Source of the DNA: CAZCSK01 sp964501265
Lineage (GTDB): Bacteria; Actinomycetota; CADDZG01; JAHWKV01
Direction of reading: 5' to 3'
Assembly: GCA_964501265.1 (NCBI GenBank)
Contig: CAZCSK010000007.1
Coordinates: 1-64,000 of the forward strand
DNA length: 64,000 nucleotides
The translations under genes and the position numbers were made by a program. Under the pieces are notes generated by a model that worked only from the letters and a program-made list of their open reading frames with translations, did no database searches and had not been told where the DNA came from. Shown in pieces: positions 33,906 to 42,073 of this stretch (position 1 is the stretch's first letter; every line of letters begins with the position of its first letter).

Positions 33906-34928
33906 ATGAGCTATTCGAAAATCTTGGTTGGGACCGACGGTTCCCAGACCGCGCAGAGGGCCGAATCGATCGCCGCACGTTTGGCGGCGGCGATGGACGC
34001 CGAATTGGTGGTCGCCTCGGCCTACTCAGGCGAACCATCTGAAGCCGATAACGTGCTGGAGAAAGCAGAGAAAGCTGCAAGCGCGATCGGTGTAAAGGTC
34101 CGCACCGAAAAGTTCAAGGGAACACCGGCCGACGGGCTCATTGATCTTGCGGACAAGGAATTGGCAGAGCTTCTTGTCGTAGGAAACAAGGGGATGGACG
34201 CGGGACGTCTTTCCCTGCTTGGAAACGTTCCAAACAAGATCTCGCATCAGGCGGGATGCGATCTTCTAATCGTAAGCACTTCAGGTGATGTCGGGCGCCC
34301 CGATGCCGTTTACGGGCGAGTGTTAGTCGCGACCGACGGGTCGGCCACTGCGGGCGAGGCCGCACGAAAGGCGTGTCGGCTCGCCGAGTCGATCGGTGCT
34401 TCGGTGGTGTTGGTGCATGTTGGGGAACCAGACGCCGGGGCGAAGATCTTGACGGAGGCAGCAGACCGGCTTGCATTCACGGGCGAATTGCAAACGGTGA
34501 CGGTGAGCGGCGACCCTGCAGAAAAGATCATCGAGGTCGCCGCGGGTCGAAACGCATCTTTGATTGTCGTGGGCAACAAAGGAATGGCGGGAACCAAGCG
34601 ACTTCTGCTGGGGTCAGTGCCCGACAAGATCTCTCACAAGGCTCCATGCGACGTATTGATTGCGCGAACCACAACCAAGGCGCTTGCAGATCTGGACCCT
34701 GGTGAGGGAGCGATAGTTGTGGCCAGGGGCCGGAAGATGGCGGCGTTCAAGGATCCCAAGGGCGAAGTGATCGCTCTGTCTCATCGGTGCACACACATGG
34801 GCTGCACGGTTGATTGGAATTCAGATGAGCAGACGTGGGATTGCCCCTGCCACGGATCGCGGTACAGCTACCAGGGCGAAGTCATCGAGGGCCCCGCGAA
34901 GAAGAACCTGGCGAAGATCGAACTCTAA
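33906..34928 (+). CDS. Universal stress protein (two UspA domains) fused to a Rieske [2Fe-2S] domain
   Basis: 340 residues. UspA domain 1 spans about 1-140 (start SKILVGTDGSQTAQ, loop VVGNKGMDAGRLSLLGNVP). Domain 2 spans about 140-260 (VLVATDGSATAGEA, loop VVGNKGMAGTKRLLLGSVP); both keep the G-x2-G-x9-G nucleotide-binding pattern. Residues 265-340 are a Rieske domain with ligands in CTHMGC and CPCHGSRYS. This domain fusion is rare. ATG 33906 is chosen because AGGAG lies 7 bases upstream. A longer relative with an added FAD reductase lies 5 kb away, and a DUF2231 membrane protein is convergent. Confidence 0.9.
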   Translation: MSYSKILVGTDGSQTAQRAESIAARLAAAMDAELVVASAYSGEPSEADNVLEKAEKAASAIGVKVRTEKFKGTPADGLIDLADKELAELLVVGNKGMDAGRLSLLGNVPNKISHQAGCDLLIVSTSGDVGRPDAVYGRVLVATDGSATAGEAARKACRLAESIGASVVLVHVGEPDAGAKILTEAADRLAFTGELQTVTVSGDPAEKIIEVAAGRNASLIVVGNKGMAGTKRLLLGSVPDKISHKAPCDVLIARTTTKALADLDPGEGAIVVARGRKMAAFKDPKGEVIALSHRCTHMGCTVDWNSDEQTWDCPCHGSRYSYQGEVIEGPAKKNLAKIEL

Positions 34929-34935
34929 CCCGACG

Positions 34936-35511
34936 CTATGCGGATGGTGGAGCGTCGTGCGGGTGGATCATGTCCTCAGCGTGTGGCTTGTAAACGGGAT
35001 GGTCGGGATCGGCGATCTCCACGTTCATTCCGAAGTCGAACACCATGGATCCCCCGATCGTTCCTCCGACGGTGACGAATAGCGCGATCACGATGCTCAA
35101 GATCAGTATGCCGAGACTCGGTGTCAGCAAGTCGGTCGCAACAAACCGCGTGTAAAGCATGAAGGCCACCAAAAGGCTCATCACGATCATCGTCCACGCG
35201 TGGGCGTTCGCCATGCGGCGTATCTGCGTGCCCTTTCGAGTCGTTAACCAATCGTTGAAGCCGGTCAGTGACGCGAGGGCCCCGAAGACCGCTCCGATCA
35301 GGAAAATGAACCCGGCCGCGCGATAAGTATCAGGGGCCCATGTCCGGTCCGAAAACGCGTACGAAGCGATGTCCAAGATCGGAGCGATGATGTAGGCGCC
35401 CGAGGGGATGTCAGTCAGCGGCGGATGGAACGGCTTTCCGGAAAATCCTCCGAGCCATTTGAACTTGCGCCCCTTAAGCGTTAGCGACGGCTTGAACGAC
35501 ATCATTCCCAT
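34936..35511 (-). CDS. DUF2231-family membrane protein
   Basis: 191 residues with four predicted helices. The signature GKPFHPPLTDIPSGAYIIAP near residue 25 is typical of DUF2231. His-containing segments (ANAHAWTMIVM) may bind heme or metal, which is an inference. DUF2231 domains are often fused or adjacent to Rieske domains in actinobacteria, in line with the Rieske fusion that ends 8 bases away. It is a plausible membrane partner in an electron-transfer unit. Confidence 0.8.
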   Translation of the reverse strand: MGMMSFKPSLTLKGRKFKWLGGFSGKPFHPPLTDIPSGAYIIAPILDIASYAFSDRTWAPDTYRAAGFIFLIGAVFGALASLTGFNDWLTTRKGTQIRRMANAHAWTMIVMSLLVAFMLYTRFVATDLLTPSLGILILSIVIALFVTVGGTIGGSMVFDFGMNVEIADPDHPVYKPHAEDMIHPHDAPPSA

Positions 35512-35610
35512 GGTGCCTCCTCTCGATACTCTGCCCCTACCTTGACTCGTGCTCGGGTGCGCGACCTCATCCTCCGAAATTATCGCGCATCGAGGTCGTG
35601 CCTCCCCGTT

Positions 35611-36690
35611 TCAGCTCGCCGGGTTATGCCAGGCTTTGCCCAGGACCCTTACCCAATTGGAGTGCGTAAGTTTCTTGAGGGACTCGTCGTCGTAACCTGC
35701 CCCTCGCAGCGCAGCTATCAATTTGGGTAGGCCGGCAACGTCACACAATTCGGCCGGGATGGTTGCGCCGTCGAAATCGGAGCCGAAGCCGACTCGGTCG
35801 ATGCCGAGCCGCTGAACGAGGTAGTCGACGTGCTGCACGATGGTTCCGATCGGCGTGTCTGCCTTATGCGAGCCATCCTCTCGCAGAAATCCGATCGCAA
35901 AATTGACACCCACCATCCCGTCGGATTCCTTGATTGCATCGAGTTGCTTATCGGTCAGGTTGCGCGTGGCGGGACAAATCGCGTGGGCGTTGGAGTGAGT
36001 AGCCACCAGCGGGGCTTCTGTCATCTTCGCCACGTCCCAAAATCCGGCTTCGTTCAGATGGGAGAGGTCGATCATGATTCCCAGCCGGTTGCAGGCTTGC
36101 ACGAGTTCTAGCCCGGCGTCGGTGAGTCCCGGCCCGGTGTCGGGAGAGTGAGGGACCTTAAACGGAACTCCGTGGGCGAAGATGTTCGGGCGGCTCCACA
36201 CGAGCCCAAGGGACCGGAGCCCGGCTCGGTAATAGACCTCCAGCGCGCTAAGGTCGGGGCCGATCGCTTCGGCTCCCTCGAAGTGAAGTACTACCGCAAG
36301 AACTCCGGAGCTAAGGCAGGCCGTAAGTTCATCTGGCGTTCTAACGACTTTTATCTGACCTGCCGATTCGTCCTCGAGTTGAAAGAGACCAGCAGCCGCC
36401 CTCATTGCAACCTCTTGCGCGCGTTCAATGGTCACAGGCGACCCCATGTATCCCTTGGGTCCGGCGATAGCCGATTCGAGGCCGGTACGGGATTCCTCCG
36501 GGGGGGCCATGATGGCAAAGAACCCGCCGCCGAAACCGCCTTCCCGAGCCCGGGGCAAGTCGAGGTGGCCGGTGTCGCCGCGCTCCATGAAACTAAGGCG
36601 CTTGCCTGCCTTGTCGAGATAGATACGCCCGAGCGCGTCGTTGTGCCCGTCGAATACTGGAAAGTCCGACACAGAAATTTTGTCAGTCAC
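35611..36690 (-). CDS. Membrane dipeptidase (peptidase family M19)
   Basis: 359 residues from GTG 36690. The zinc ligands of the family are visible: HxD in FDGHNDALG, Glu in VVLHFEGAEAIG, His in MIDLSHLNEAG, His in VATHSNAHAI, and Asp in GFGSDFDGA. M19 enzymes hydrolyse dipeptides, often with D-residues, and some act on other amides. The chosen start overlaps the SixA-like stop in a GTGA arrangement; the longer frame upstream is only the antisense of that gene. It forms a two-gene operon with the phosphatase. Confidence 0.9.
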   Translation of the reverse strand: MTDKISVSDFPVFDGHNDALGRIYLDKAGKRLSFMERGDTGHLDLPRAREGGFGGGFFAIMAPPEESRTGLESAIAGPKGYMGSPVTIERAQEVAMRAAAGLFQLEDESAGQIKVVRTPDELTACLSSGVLAVVLHFEGAEAIGPDLSALEVYYRAGLRSLGLVWSRPNIFAHGVPFKVPHSPDTGPGLTDAGLELVQACNRLGIMIDLSHLNEAGFWDVAKMTEAPLVATHSNAHAICPATRNLTDKQLDAIKESDGMVGVNFAIGFLREDGSHKADTPIGTIVQHVDYLVQRLGIDRVGFGSDFDGATIPAELCDVAGLPKLIAALRGAGYDDESLKKLTHSNWVRVLGKAWHNPAS

Positions 36691-37178
36691 ATTCGAGCCA
36701 GGTCGGAGCTTTGTAGGAGCCCCACGAGCGTTCCCCCTCCCGCGGCCAAGTTGTCCACCGTGACGTGCGCCATTGAGCCCGTTCCCATCTTGATCGACGT
36801 CGCATCGGCCGCTCCCGCGATAAGTAGCGAAACCATCCAACCAAGAAACGGGTCGTGCCCGACGAGAGCTATCGTGTCGGCATCTGAGTAGTCCTCGAGC
36901 GATTTGAGCAGGTTCTCGGGAGATGGCTCCGCAAGTGCCTTGTGAGGAAGAGCCGCCGGCCACCCTGCTTCTGCCTCGAGTATCGCCGCAGTCTGCCGGG
37001 CTCGCAGGAGCGGGCTACACAAAACAAACTCGACTGCGGGGGCCAATAGGCCGAGTCCTTTAGCGGCTTGCCGAAACTCCTCTTCGCCTTCAAGTGAAAG
37101 TGGGCGGCCGGTGTCGTCGGGCCATTGGGCCGGATCTGGCTTGCCCGCGGGACCATGCCGAACTAGATAGAGTTCCAT
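36687..37178 (-). CDS. Histidine phosphatase superfamily protein, SixA-like
   Basis: 163 residues. The catalytic motif RHGPAG is at residues 7-12 (MELYLVRHG), with the second Arg region CSPLLRARQTA and the second His in LVGHDPFLG. Short single-domain members like this resemble SixA, which removes phosphate from phosphohistidine proteins. The substrate is unknown. ATG 37178 is preferred because it gives the family N-terminus. It is translationally coupled to the M19 dipeptidase. Confidence 0.85.
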   Translation of the reverse strand: MELYLVRHGPAGKPDPAQWPDDTGRPLSLEGEEEFRQAAKGLGLLAPAVEFVLCSPLLRARQTAAILEAEAGWPAALPHKALAEPSPENLLKSLEDYSDADTIALVGHDPFLGWMVSLLIAGAADATSIKMGTGSMAHVTVDNLAAGGGTLVGLLQSSDLARM

Positions 37179-37232
37179 TTGCGACAGCCTATAGAAGAGC
37201 CGACGAGGAAATGGATTGGAGGTCAATAGCCG

Positions 37233-37412
37233 ATGTGTCTAACTTGTGGGTGCATGCTTCCGCACGAGGACCACGATAACCCCGACTACATCACGATCGA
37301 GGGCCTAGAGAAGTCTGCCAAGATCGACAAGCTAAGTCTCGATGAGGCGGTCAAGAACCTAATCGCGACTGTGGAAATCGCCAAGAAAGAAACCGAGCAC
37401 GAGCACCGCTAA
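37233..37412 (+). CDS. Small Cys/His-rich protein of unknown function
   Basis: 59 residues. The N-terminus MCLTCGCMLPHEDHDNPDY contains three Cys and three His/Asp/Glu-type ligands in 15 residues, a likely metal or cluster site. The rest is a charged helix (AVKNLIATVEIAKKETE). GGAGG at 37218-37222 lies 10 bases before the ATG, and codon use is even, so I think it is real. I recall no named family. It sits between a SixA-like gene and a Rieske protein and overlaps the convergent Rieske 3' end by 4 bases. Confidence 0.6.
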   Translation: MCLTCGCMLPHEDHDNPDYITIEGLEKSAKIDKLSLDEAVKNLIATVEIAKKETEHEHR

Positions 37413-37834
37413 ATTTCAGCGCTGATGTAGAGAGTTTCGTCGCGCTCAATGACGTCGGCGCGCCCAAGCGGGACGATGCGCGTGAGGGCCTCGAGGGCCG
37501 AACCCAGGCCAGGAATCTTGGCGTAGATACCTTGGGGGCCGCGCACCATTTCTCCGGTTCGAACGTTGTACCTCGCTCCATGCACCGGGCAAACCAGACA
37601 GCCCTTCCCGTCGATGGTTCCTTTGGCGAGGTCGCCCAGAAGGTGCCGGCAACTGCGGGTCACAGCGAAGTACTTGCCGTTGTGATTGCCGACGGCATAC
37701 TGCCCCGCACCCACGACCGTTCCGTTGGGGACCTCGCTCGCCGGAGCGACCCGAAGTTCCCTGGATGACCTAGTCCCAGGCAGAAGCTCCGTCGGAAGAG
37801 CCCGATTTCCGAATAAATTCATCGACGTGAACAA
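37409..37834 (-). CDS. Stand-alone Rieske [2Fe-2S] protein
   Basis: Up to 141 residues (or 137 from the inner MNLFGNR). Cluster ligands are in SCRHLLGDLA (C-x-H) and LVCPVHGARYN (C-x2-H). It starts without a signal peptide, so it is a cytoplasmic ferredoxin-like Rieske protein. It is convergent with the small Cys/His protein. It is the third Rieske domain in 8 kb, next to the two Usp-Rieske fusions, which suggests a redox gene neighbourhood. Confidence 0.85.
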   Translation of the reverse strand: MFTSMNLFGNRALPTELLPGTRSSRELRVAPASEVPNGTVVGAGQYAVGNHNGKYFAVTRSCRHLLGDLAKGTIDGKGCLVCPVHGARYNVRTGEMVRGPQGIYAKIPGLGSALEALTRIVPLGRADVIERDETLYISAEI

Positions 37835-37842
37835 TATCTCTT

Positions 37843-38628
37843 ATGGATGAACGGAAGATCCCCGTCGGCCTGCGTTCTTCTTACGGTGATTGGTCGTGGT
37901 CATTGGTGTGGTCGTACATGCCGGAAGTGGCGACCTGGCGTCTCACGCATGCAGACGGTCGAACTCGATACTTGAAGGTTGGCCGCCTGGGGCGACCGAT
38001 ACCCATCCCCCAGGAGTGTGAGCGTATGAGTTGGGCGCGAGACCACCTGCCGGTTCCTGAAGTGCTCGACTGTGGCGCCGATGGCAATGTCGAATGGATG
38101 CTCACCGCAGCGTTGCCCGGCCGTGACGCCACAACGCCGGAGCTGAAGGCCGATCCGCGCGCCCTCGTTACGCTTCTCGCGCAAGGACTGCGGCGGTTTC
38201 ACGAAGCGCCGGTTAACGAGTGCCCATTCAATTTCACTTTGGAAGTGGCAATCGATCAGGTTAGAGATCGTGTCGCTGCCGGTTTGGTCAATCCAGAAAC
38301 TGATTTCCATCCGGAGCATCGGCATCACACGCCTCGGTCGGCGTTGGCGGAATTGGAACGGACCCGGCCGGCCACGGAAGATCTTGTTGTGTGCCACGGC
38401 GACTACTGCCTTCCCAACGTACTTATCGATGACGGTAAGGTCGTTGGGTTTCTTGATCTCGGCGAAGTCGGAATAGCGGACCGATGGTTGGATCTTGCAG
38501 TTGGCCCATGGAGCGTCACGTGGAATCTCGGCCCGGGTTGGGAGGAGCAGTTCCTCTCGGCGTATGGAATAGATGCGGATCAAGAGCGCATCGCGTTTTA
38601 CAGGCTACTTTACGATCTCTCGAGTTAG
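37843..38628 (+). CDS. Aminoglycoside 3'-phosphotransferase-like kinase
   Basis: 261 residues. The C-terminal half closely follows APH(3') enzymes: catalytic loop VVCHGDYCLPNVLIDDG (HGDxxLPN), Mg-binding VGFLDLGEVGIADRWLD, and the ending QERIAFYRLLYDLSS. The N-terminal lobe has WRLTHADGRTRYLKVGRLGR. APH(3') enzymes phosphorylate kanamycin-type aminoglycosides; some relatives act on other metabolites. No mobile element is near, so it looks chromosomal. Whether it confers resistance is not shown by sequence. It is divergent from the Rieske protein by 8 bases. Confidence 0.85.
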   Translation: MDERKIPVGLRSSYGDWSWSLVWSYMPEVATWRLTHADGRTRYLKVGRLGRPIPIPQECERMSWARDHLPVPEVLDCGADGNVEWMLTAALPGRDATTPELKADPRALVTLLAQGLRRFHEAPVNECPFNFTLEVAIDQVRDRVAAGLVNPETDFHPEHRHHTPRSALAELERTRPATEDLVVCHGDYCLPNVLIDDGKVVGFLDLGEVGIADRWLDLAVGPWSVTWNLGPGWEEQFLSAYGIDADQERIAFYRLLYDLSS

Positions 38629-38783
38629 ATAAAAAGTGTGGGCCGTTAGATCCGTTCGATCCATGGAGCACGCCACGCTTGGGCGGGGAAACGGTCCGCC
38701 CCATCGGGCGGTGCTCGCCGGTTTGTAATTGTCGTCGTGTCCCCTTAACCTTGCCCTTGAAAATCCTTAGGAGTCTTAAAGGC

Positions 38784-39251
38784 ATGTATAGGTGGTGGGT
38801 GTTCGTCCACATCGTGGGCGTGGTGGGTTTTCTTCTGGCGCACGGAACCTCGGTTGCCCTCACGCTTCATCTTCGCCGCGAACACGACCCGAAGAAGGTG
38901 GGAGCCCTGATTGAATTGTCGCACTCCACCACCATCGCCCTGTACGCGTCGACGGCGTTGCTGCTTCTCGGTGGAATCGTCGCCGCCTTCATCGGGGACT
39001 TGTGGTCAAAGGGTTGGATCTGGTTATCGCTTGCCCTTCTTGTGCTCGCAGGTATTTCTATGGGCGCAATGGCTACACCTTTTTATGGCAGGGTGGCCAA
39101 GGCCGCCCGGATCCAAGCCTCAGGAGGGGCGCCGGTTCCGGGTCAAGATCTCTACGTCTTACTTGCGTCTCGCCGACCACTCGTGATCGCCGGTATCGGC
39201 TTCGTGGCGCTAATTGCTATCGTCTATCTAATGGTCCTCAAGCCCTTTTAG
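38784..39251 (+). CDS. Four-helix membrane protein (DUF2269-like)
   Basis: 155 residues with four hydrophobic helices. Helix 1 (MYRWWVFVHIVGVVGFLLAH) carries two His that could ligate heme; this is inference. The pattern HGTSVALTLHLRREHDP and LIELSHSTT resembles DUF2269-type proteins. ATG 38784 is preceded by TAGGAG about 10 bases upstream; the frame continues upstream without conserved residues. Its stop directly abuts the ATG of the large Usp-Rieske-reductase gene, so they form an operon. Confidence 0.75.
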   Translation: MYRWWVFVHIVGVVGFLLAHGTSVALTLHLRREHDPKKVGALIELSHSTTIALYASTALLLLGGIVAAFIGDLWSKGWIWLSLALLVLAGISMGAMATPFYGRVAKAARIQASGGAPVPGQDLYVLLASRRPLVIAGIGFVALIAIVYLMVLKPF

Positions 39252-41564
39252 ATGAACGAGATCCTCGTTGGCACCGACGGATCGGCAAGCGCAAAGGTAG
39301 CCGGCACTAAGGCGATCGCGGTCGCAAGCAAACTGAATGCCCGGCTGCGCATCGTCGGCATATACCGCCCGCCCAACGTCTCCGCCGAAGTGATGCGAAC
39401 GATCGCAGCCGAGCTTCAAGCCCAGGCCGGGCGCGCCGGCGTTGACTCCGAAATCGAGATCAAAGAAGGGGATGCGCCAGAAGAGTTGCTGGGATTAGCC
39501 CGCCAGAGCTCACCCGAGTTGATCGTGATCGGCGATAGAGGTATGCGGCCGGGAAAGCGGCCGGGCCTGGGCAACAATGCAGACCGCGTTTCCCACCGCG
39601 CGCCGCGCGATCTGCTGATCGTACGATCGGAATCTTCTACGGAGGATTCCTATCGCAAGATCATGGTCGCGACCGACGGGTCGATAAGTGCCTTCATAGG
39701 AGTCCGCAAGGCTTTCGAACTCGCGAAGAGCCTGGGAGCCTCCTTGACTCTGGTGTTTGTGGGTAACCTCGAGATAGGTCAGCACGTCCTCGACGACACA
39801 GCGAAGCAGTTAACAGGAACGGTGCAGATAGACAAGTTGGTGTTGGAGGGAGATCCCGCCGATCAGATATGCGAGGCGGCAAGAAGCGAAGCATGCGACC
39901 TGGTCGTTGTCGGCAACAAGAGAATGTCAGGAGCGATGCGCATTCTCCGAACGGTCCCAAACAAGGTCTCTCATAACTGCCCCTGCGACGTCTACCTGGC
40001 CCAGACCTCGGTTCAGTCGGCGCTTGACCTCCGACCCGGTGAAGGCGCCATAGTCGTTCACAACGGAGTGAAGTTCGCGGCCTACCGTGATGAGAACGGC
40101 GCGGTTCATACTTCATCGCCACGCTGCACGCACATGGGTTGTCTCGTCGACTGGAACGGTGCCGCCAAAACTTGGGATTGCCCCTGCCATGGATCGCGGT
40201 TCAGTCTCGATGGCGAGATCGTGTCAGGGCCGGCTACCAAGCCACTCGAAAAGATGACGTTGGACGGCGAACTGGTGTCGGCGATCCCTCTGGCGCCGGC
40301 GACAAGACCGGAGCCTGAAAAGGAGCCCGCGATTGCCAGGCCGGGGCCGGCAGGACAACGGGTCTTTGTGATCATCGGCGCCAGCCTCGCCGGCGCCACG
40401 GCTGCAGCCAAACTTCGTGAAGAAGGGTTCGACGGACGCATCATCCTGATAGGTGAAGAAGGTGAACTTCCGTACGAACGGCCCCCACTATCCAAACAGT
40501 TTCTGCGAGGTGAACTCGCGTTCGAAAAACTGCTGATCCATCCCGCCGGTTTCTATCCGGGCAACGGGATCGAAACTCTGCTTGGAACCAAAGCCTCAAA
40601 GATCGAAGCCGGGGATCGAAGAGTCCATCTCACCGATGGTTCCGATATCGCCTACGACAAACTGCTGATCACCACCGGCAGCACGCCCCGCAAGCCCCAA
40701 CTGCCCGGCATCGACCTCGACGGTGTGTTCGACCTGCGCACAAAGAGAGATGCCGAAAAGATCCAAAGCGCCGGCATGAAAGGACGCCGCGCGCTGATGA
40801 TCGGCATGGGATTCATCGGATGCGAGGTGGCCGCGTCGTTGCGCCAGCGCGGAGTTGAAGTGACTGCCATCGAATCCGGCAAACTGCCACTCGAGCGAAT
40901 CCTCGGCACGCGAATCGCACAGGTTCTTCAGGAGATTCACCTGGAGAAAGGCGTCGAAACCTTGCTTGAAGATTCAGTCGCCTCGTTCGAGGGCGCCGAT
41001 CGGTTGGAGGCCGTGGTTACAACCGGGGGCCGGAAGGTCGAATGTGACTTCGCGGTCATGGGAGTGGGGGTCGAGCCCGCGGTCGCCGTTACCGAGGGAT
41101 CACCGATTGCGGTCAACGACGGAATCTTGGTGGATGAGTACTGCCGGACTAACGTCGACGACATCTATGCCGCAGGAGACGTCGCTCGTCACTTTCATCC
41201 GCTGGCCGACCGCCGTATGCGGGTCGAGCACTACCAGCACGCCGCGCTGCACGGACCGGCTGCCGCAATGGCAATGTTGGGCAAGGCGCAGCCCTATGAA
41301 GAAGTGCATTGGTTCTGGTCGGACCAGTACGAGCACAACCTCCAGTACACCGGGTTATGGGATCGTTGGGACGAACTCGTGATAGAGGGCAACCTCTCCG
41401 ATCGGAAATTCCTTGGGATCTATCTGCGCGAAGGGAAAGTGGCGAAGGCGATTGCACTAAATCGCGGAGAAGAGATTTCCAGGATCACGCAGATGATACG
41501 CAGTGGCGCCGATTTCAAGCGACAGGCGGAGGCGTCCGGGACCGTGGCCGAGAGTCGGAGCTAG
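39252..41564 (+). CDS. UspA-UspA-Rieske-FAD-dependent pyridine nucleotide oxidoreductase fusion
   Basis: 770 residues in one frame. Two UspA domains span 1-140 and 140-255; the second has lost one Gly of the ATP motif (VVGNKRMSGAMRILRTVP). A Rieske domain follows at about 265-340 (CTHMGC, CPCHGSRFS). From 370 on comes a ferredoxin-reductase-type flavoenzyme: FAD motif VFVIIGASLAGATAAAKLRE, ERPPLSKQFLRGE, an NAD-binding GMGFIGCEVAASLRQ, and YAAGDVARHF. Electrons could pass NAD(P)H - FAD - Rieske within one chain, with Usp domains as possible sensors. I know of no described protein of this architecture. Confidence 0.9.
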   Translation: MNEILVGTDGSASAKVAGTKAIAVASKLNARLRIVGIYRPPNVSAEVMRTIAAELQAQAGRAGVDSEIEIKEGDAPEELLGLARQSSPELIVIGDRGMRPGKRPGLGNNADRVSHRAPRDLLIVRSESSTEDSYRKIMVATDGSISAFIGVRKAFELAKSLGASLTLVFVGNLEIGQHVLDDTAKQLTGTVQIDKLVLEGDPADQICEAARSEACDLVVVGNKRMSGAMRILRTVPNKVSHNCPCDVYLAQTSVQSALDLRPGEGAIVVHNGVKFAAYRDENGAVHTSSPRCTHMGCLVDWNGAAKTWDCPCHGSRFSLDGEIVSGPATKPLEKMTLDGELVSAIPLAPATRPEPEKEPAIARPGPAGQRVFVIIGASLAGATAAAKLREEGFDGRIILIGEEGELPYERPPLSKQFLRGELAFEKLLIHPAGFYPGNGIETLLGTKASKIEAGDRRVHLTDGSDIAYDKLLITTGSTPRKPQLPGIDLDGVFDLRTKRDAEKIQSAGMKGRRALMIGMGFIGCEVAASLRQRGVEVTAIESGKLPLERILGTRIAQVLQEIHLEKGVETLLEDSVASFEGADRLEAVVTTGGRKVECDFAVMGVGVEPAVAVTEGSPIAVNDGILVDEYCRTNVDDIYAAGDVARHFHPLADRRMRVEHYQHAALHGPAAAMAMLGKAQPYEEVHWFWSDQYEHNLQYTGLWDRWDELVIEGNLSDRKFLGIYLREGKVAKAIALNRGEEISRITQMIRSGADFKRQAEASGTVAESRS

Positions 41565-42061
41565 CGGTAGGTCTTGCGGCGGAAGACTCCGTGATGCGAT
41601 TGCACTCTGTCCAAGAAGAGTAATCCATCGAGATGGTCGATCTCGTGCTGAAACGCCCTTGCTTCGAAACCCCGAACAACCAAGGTCTTGGGTTCGCCGT
41701 CCGGAGTTATACCTCGCACGACTAGAAGGGTGGCCCTGAGAACGTCGCCGGTTAAGTCCGGAACACTCATGCAGCCTTCCCGCGCGATCTCGGGTTCATA
41801 AGATTCGAGAATGCTGGAGTTGAGGAGAACGACTTCGCCGTGTGAAGTCTCGGCCTTCGGATGGCCGGAGACATCGATCACGAACGCCCGAAGATTGACG
41901 CCGATCTGCGGGGCCGCCAGTCCGACGCAATGAGGATGAGAGCGCATCGTGTCGATGAGATCGCGTACCAAGGAAGAGGACTCTTCCCCGAATTCAGTAA
42001 GGGCGGCCGAAGGGCGTTTTAGGATCGAGTTTGGAAGGTGGACGATATCTCGAACCGGCAA
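41561..42061 (-). CDS. def: Peptide deformylase
   Basis: 166 residues. It removes the formyl group from nascent proteins. The three family motifs are present: GLAAPQIG, EGCMSVP (Cys ligand) and HEIDHLDG (two His ligands and catalytic Glu). The length is normal. Its 3' end overlaps the large redox fusion by 4 bases in convergent orientation. Confidence 0.95.
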   Translation of the reverse strand: MPVRDIVHLPNSILKRPSAALTEFGEESSSLVRDLIDTMRSHPHCVGLAAPQIGVNLRAFVIDVSGHPKAETSHGEVVLLNSSILESYEPEIAREGCMSVPDLTGDVLRATLLVVRGITPDGEPKTLVVRGFEARAFQHEIDHLDGLLFLDRVQSHHGVFRRKTYR

Positions 42062-42073
42062 GCGAGCCCCGTC

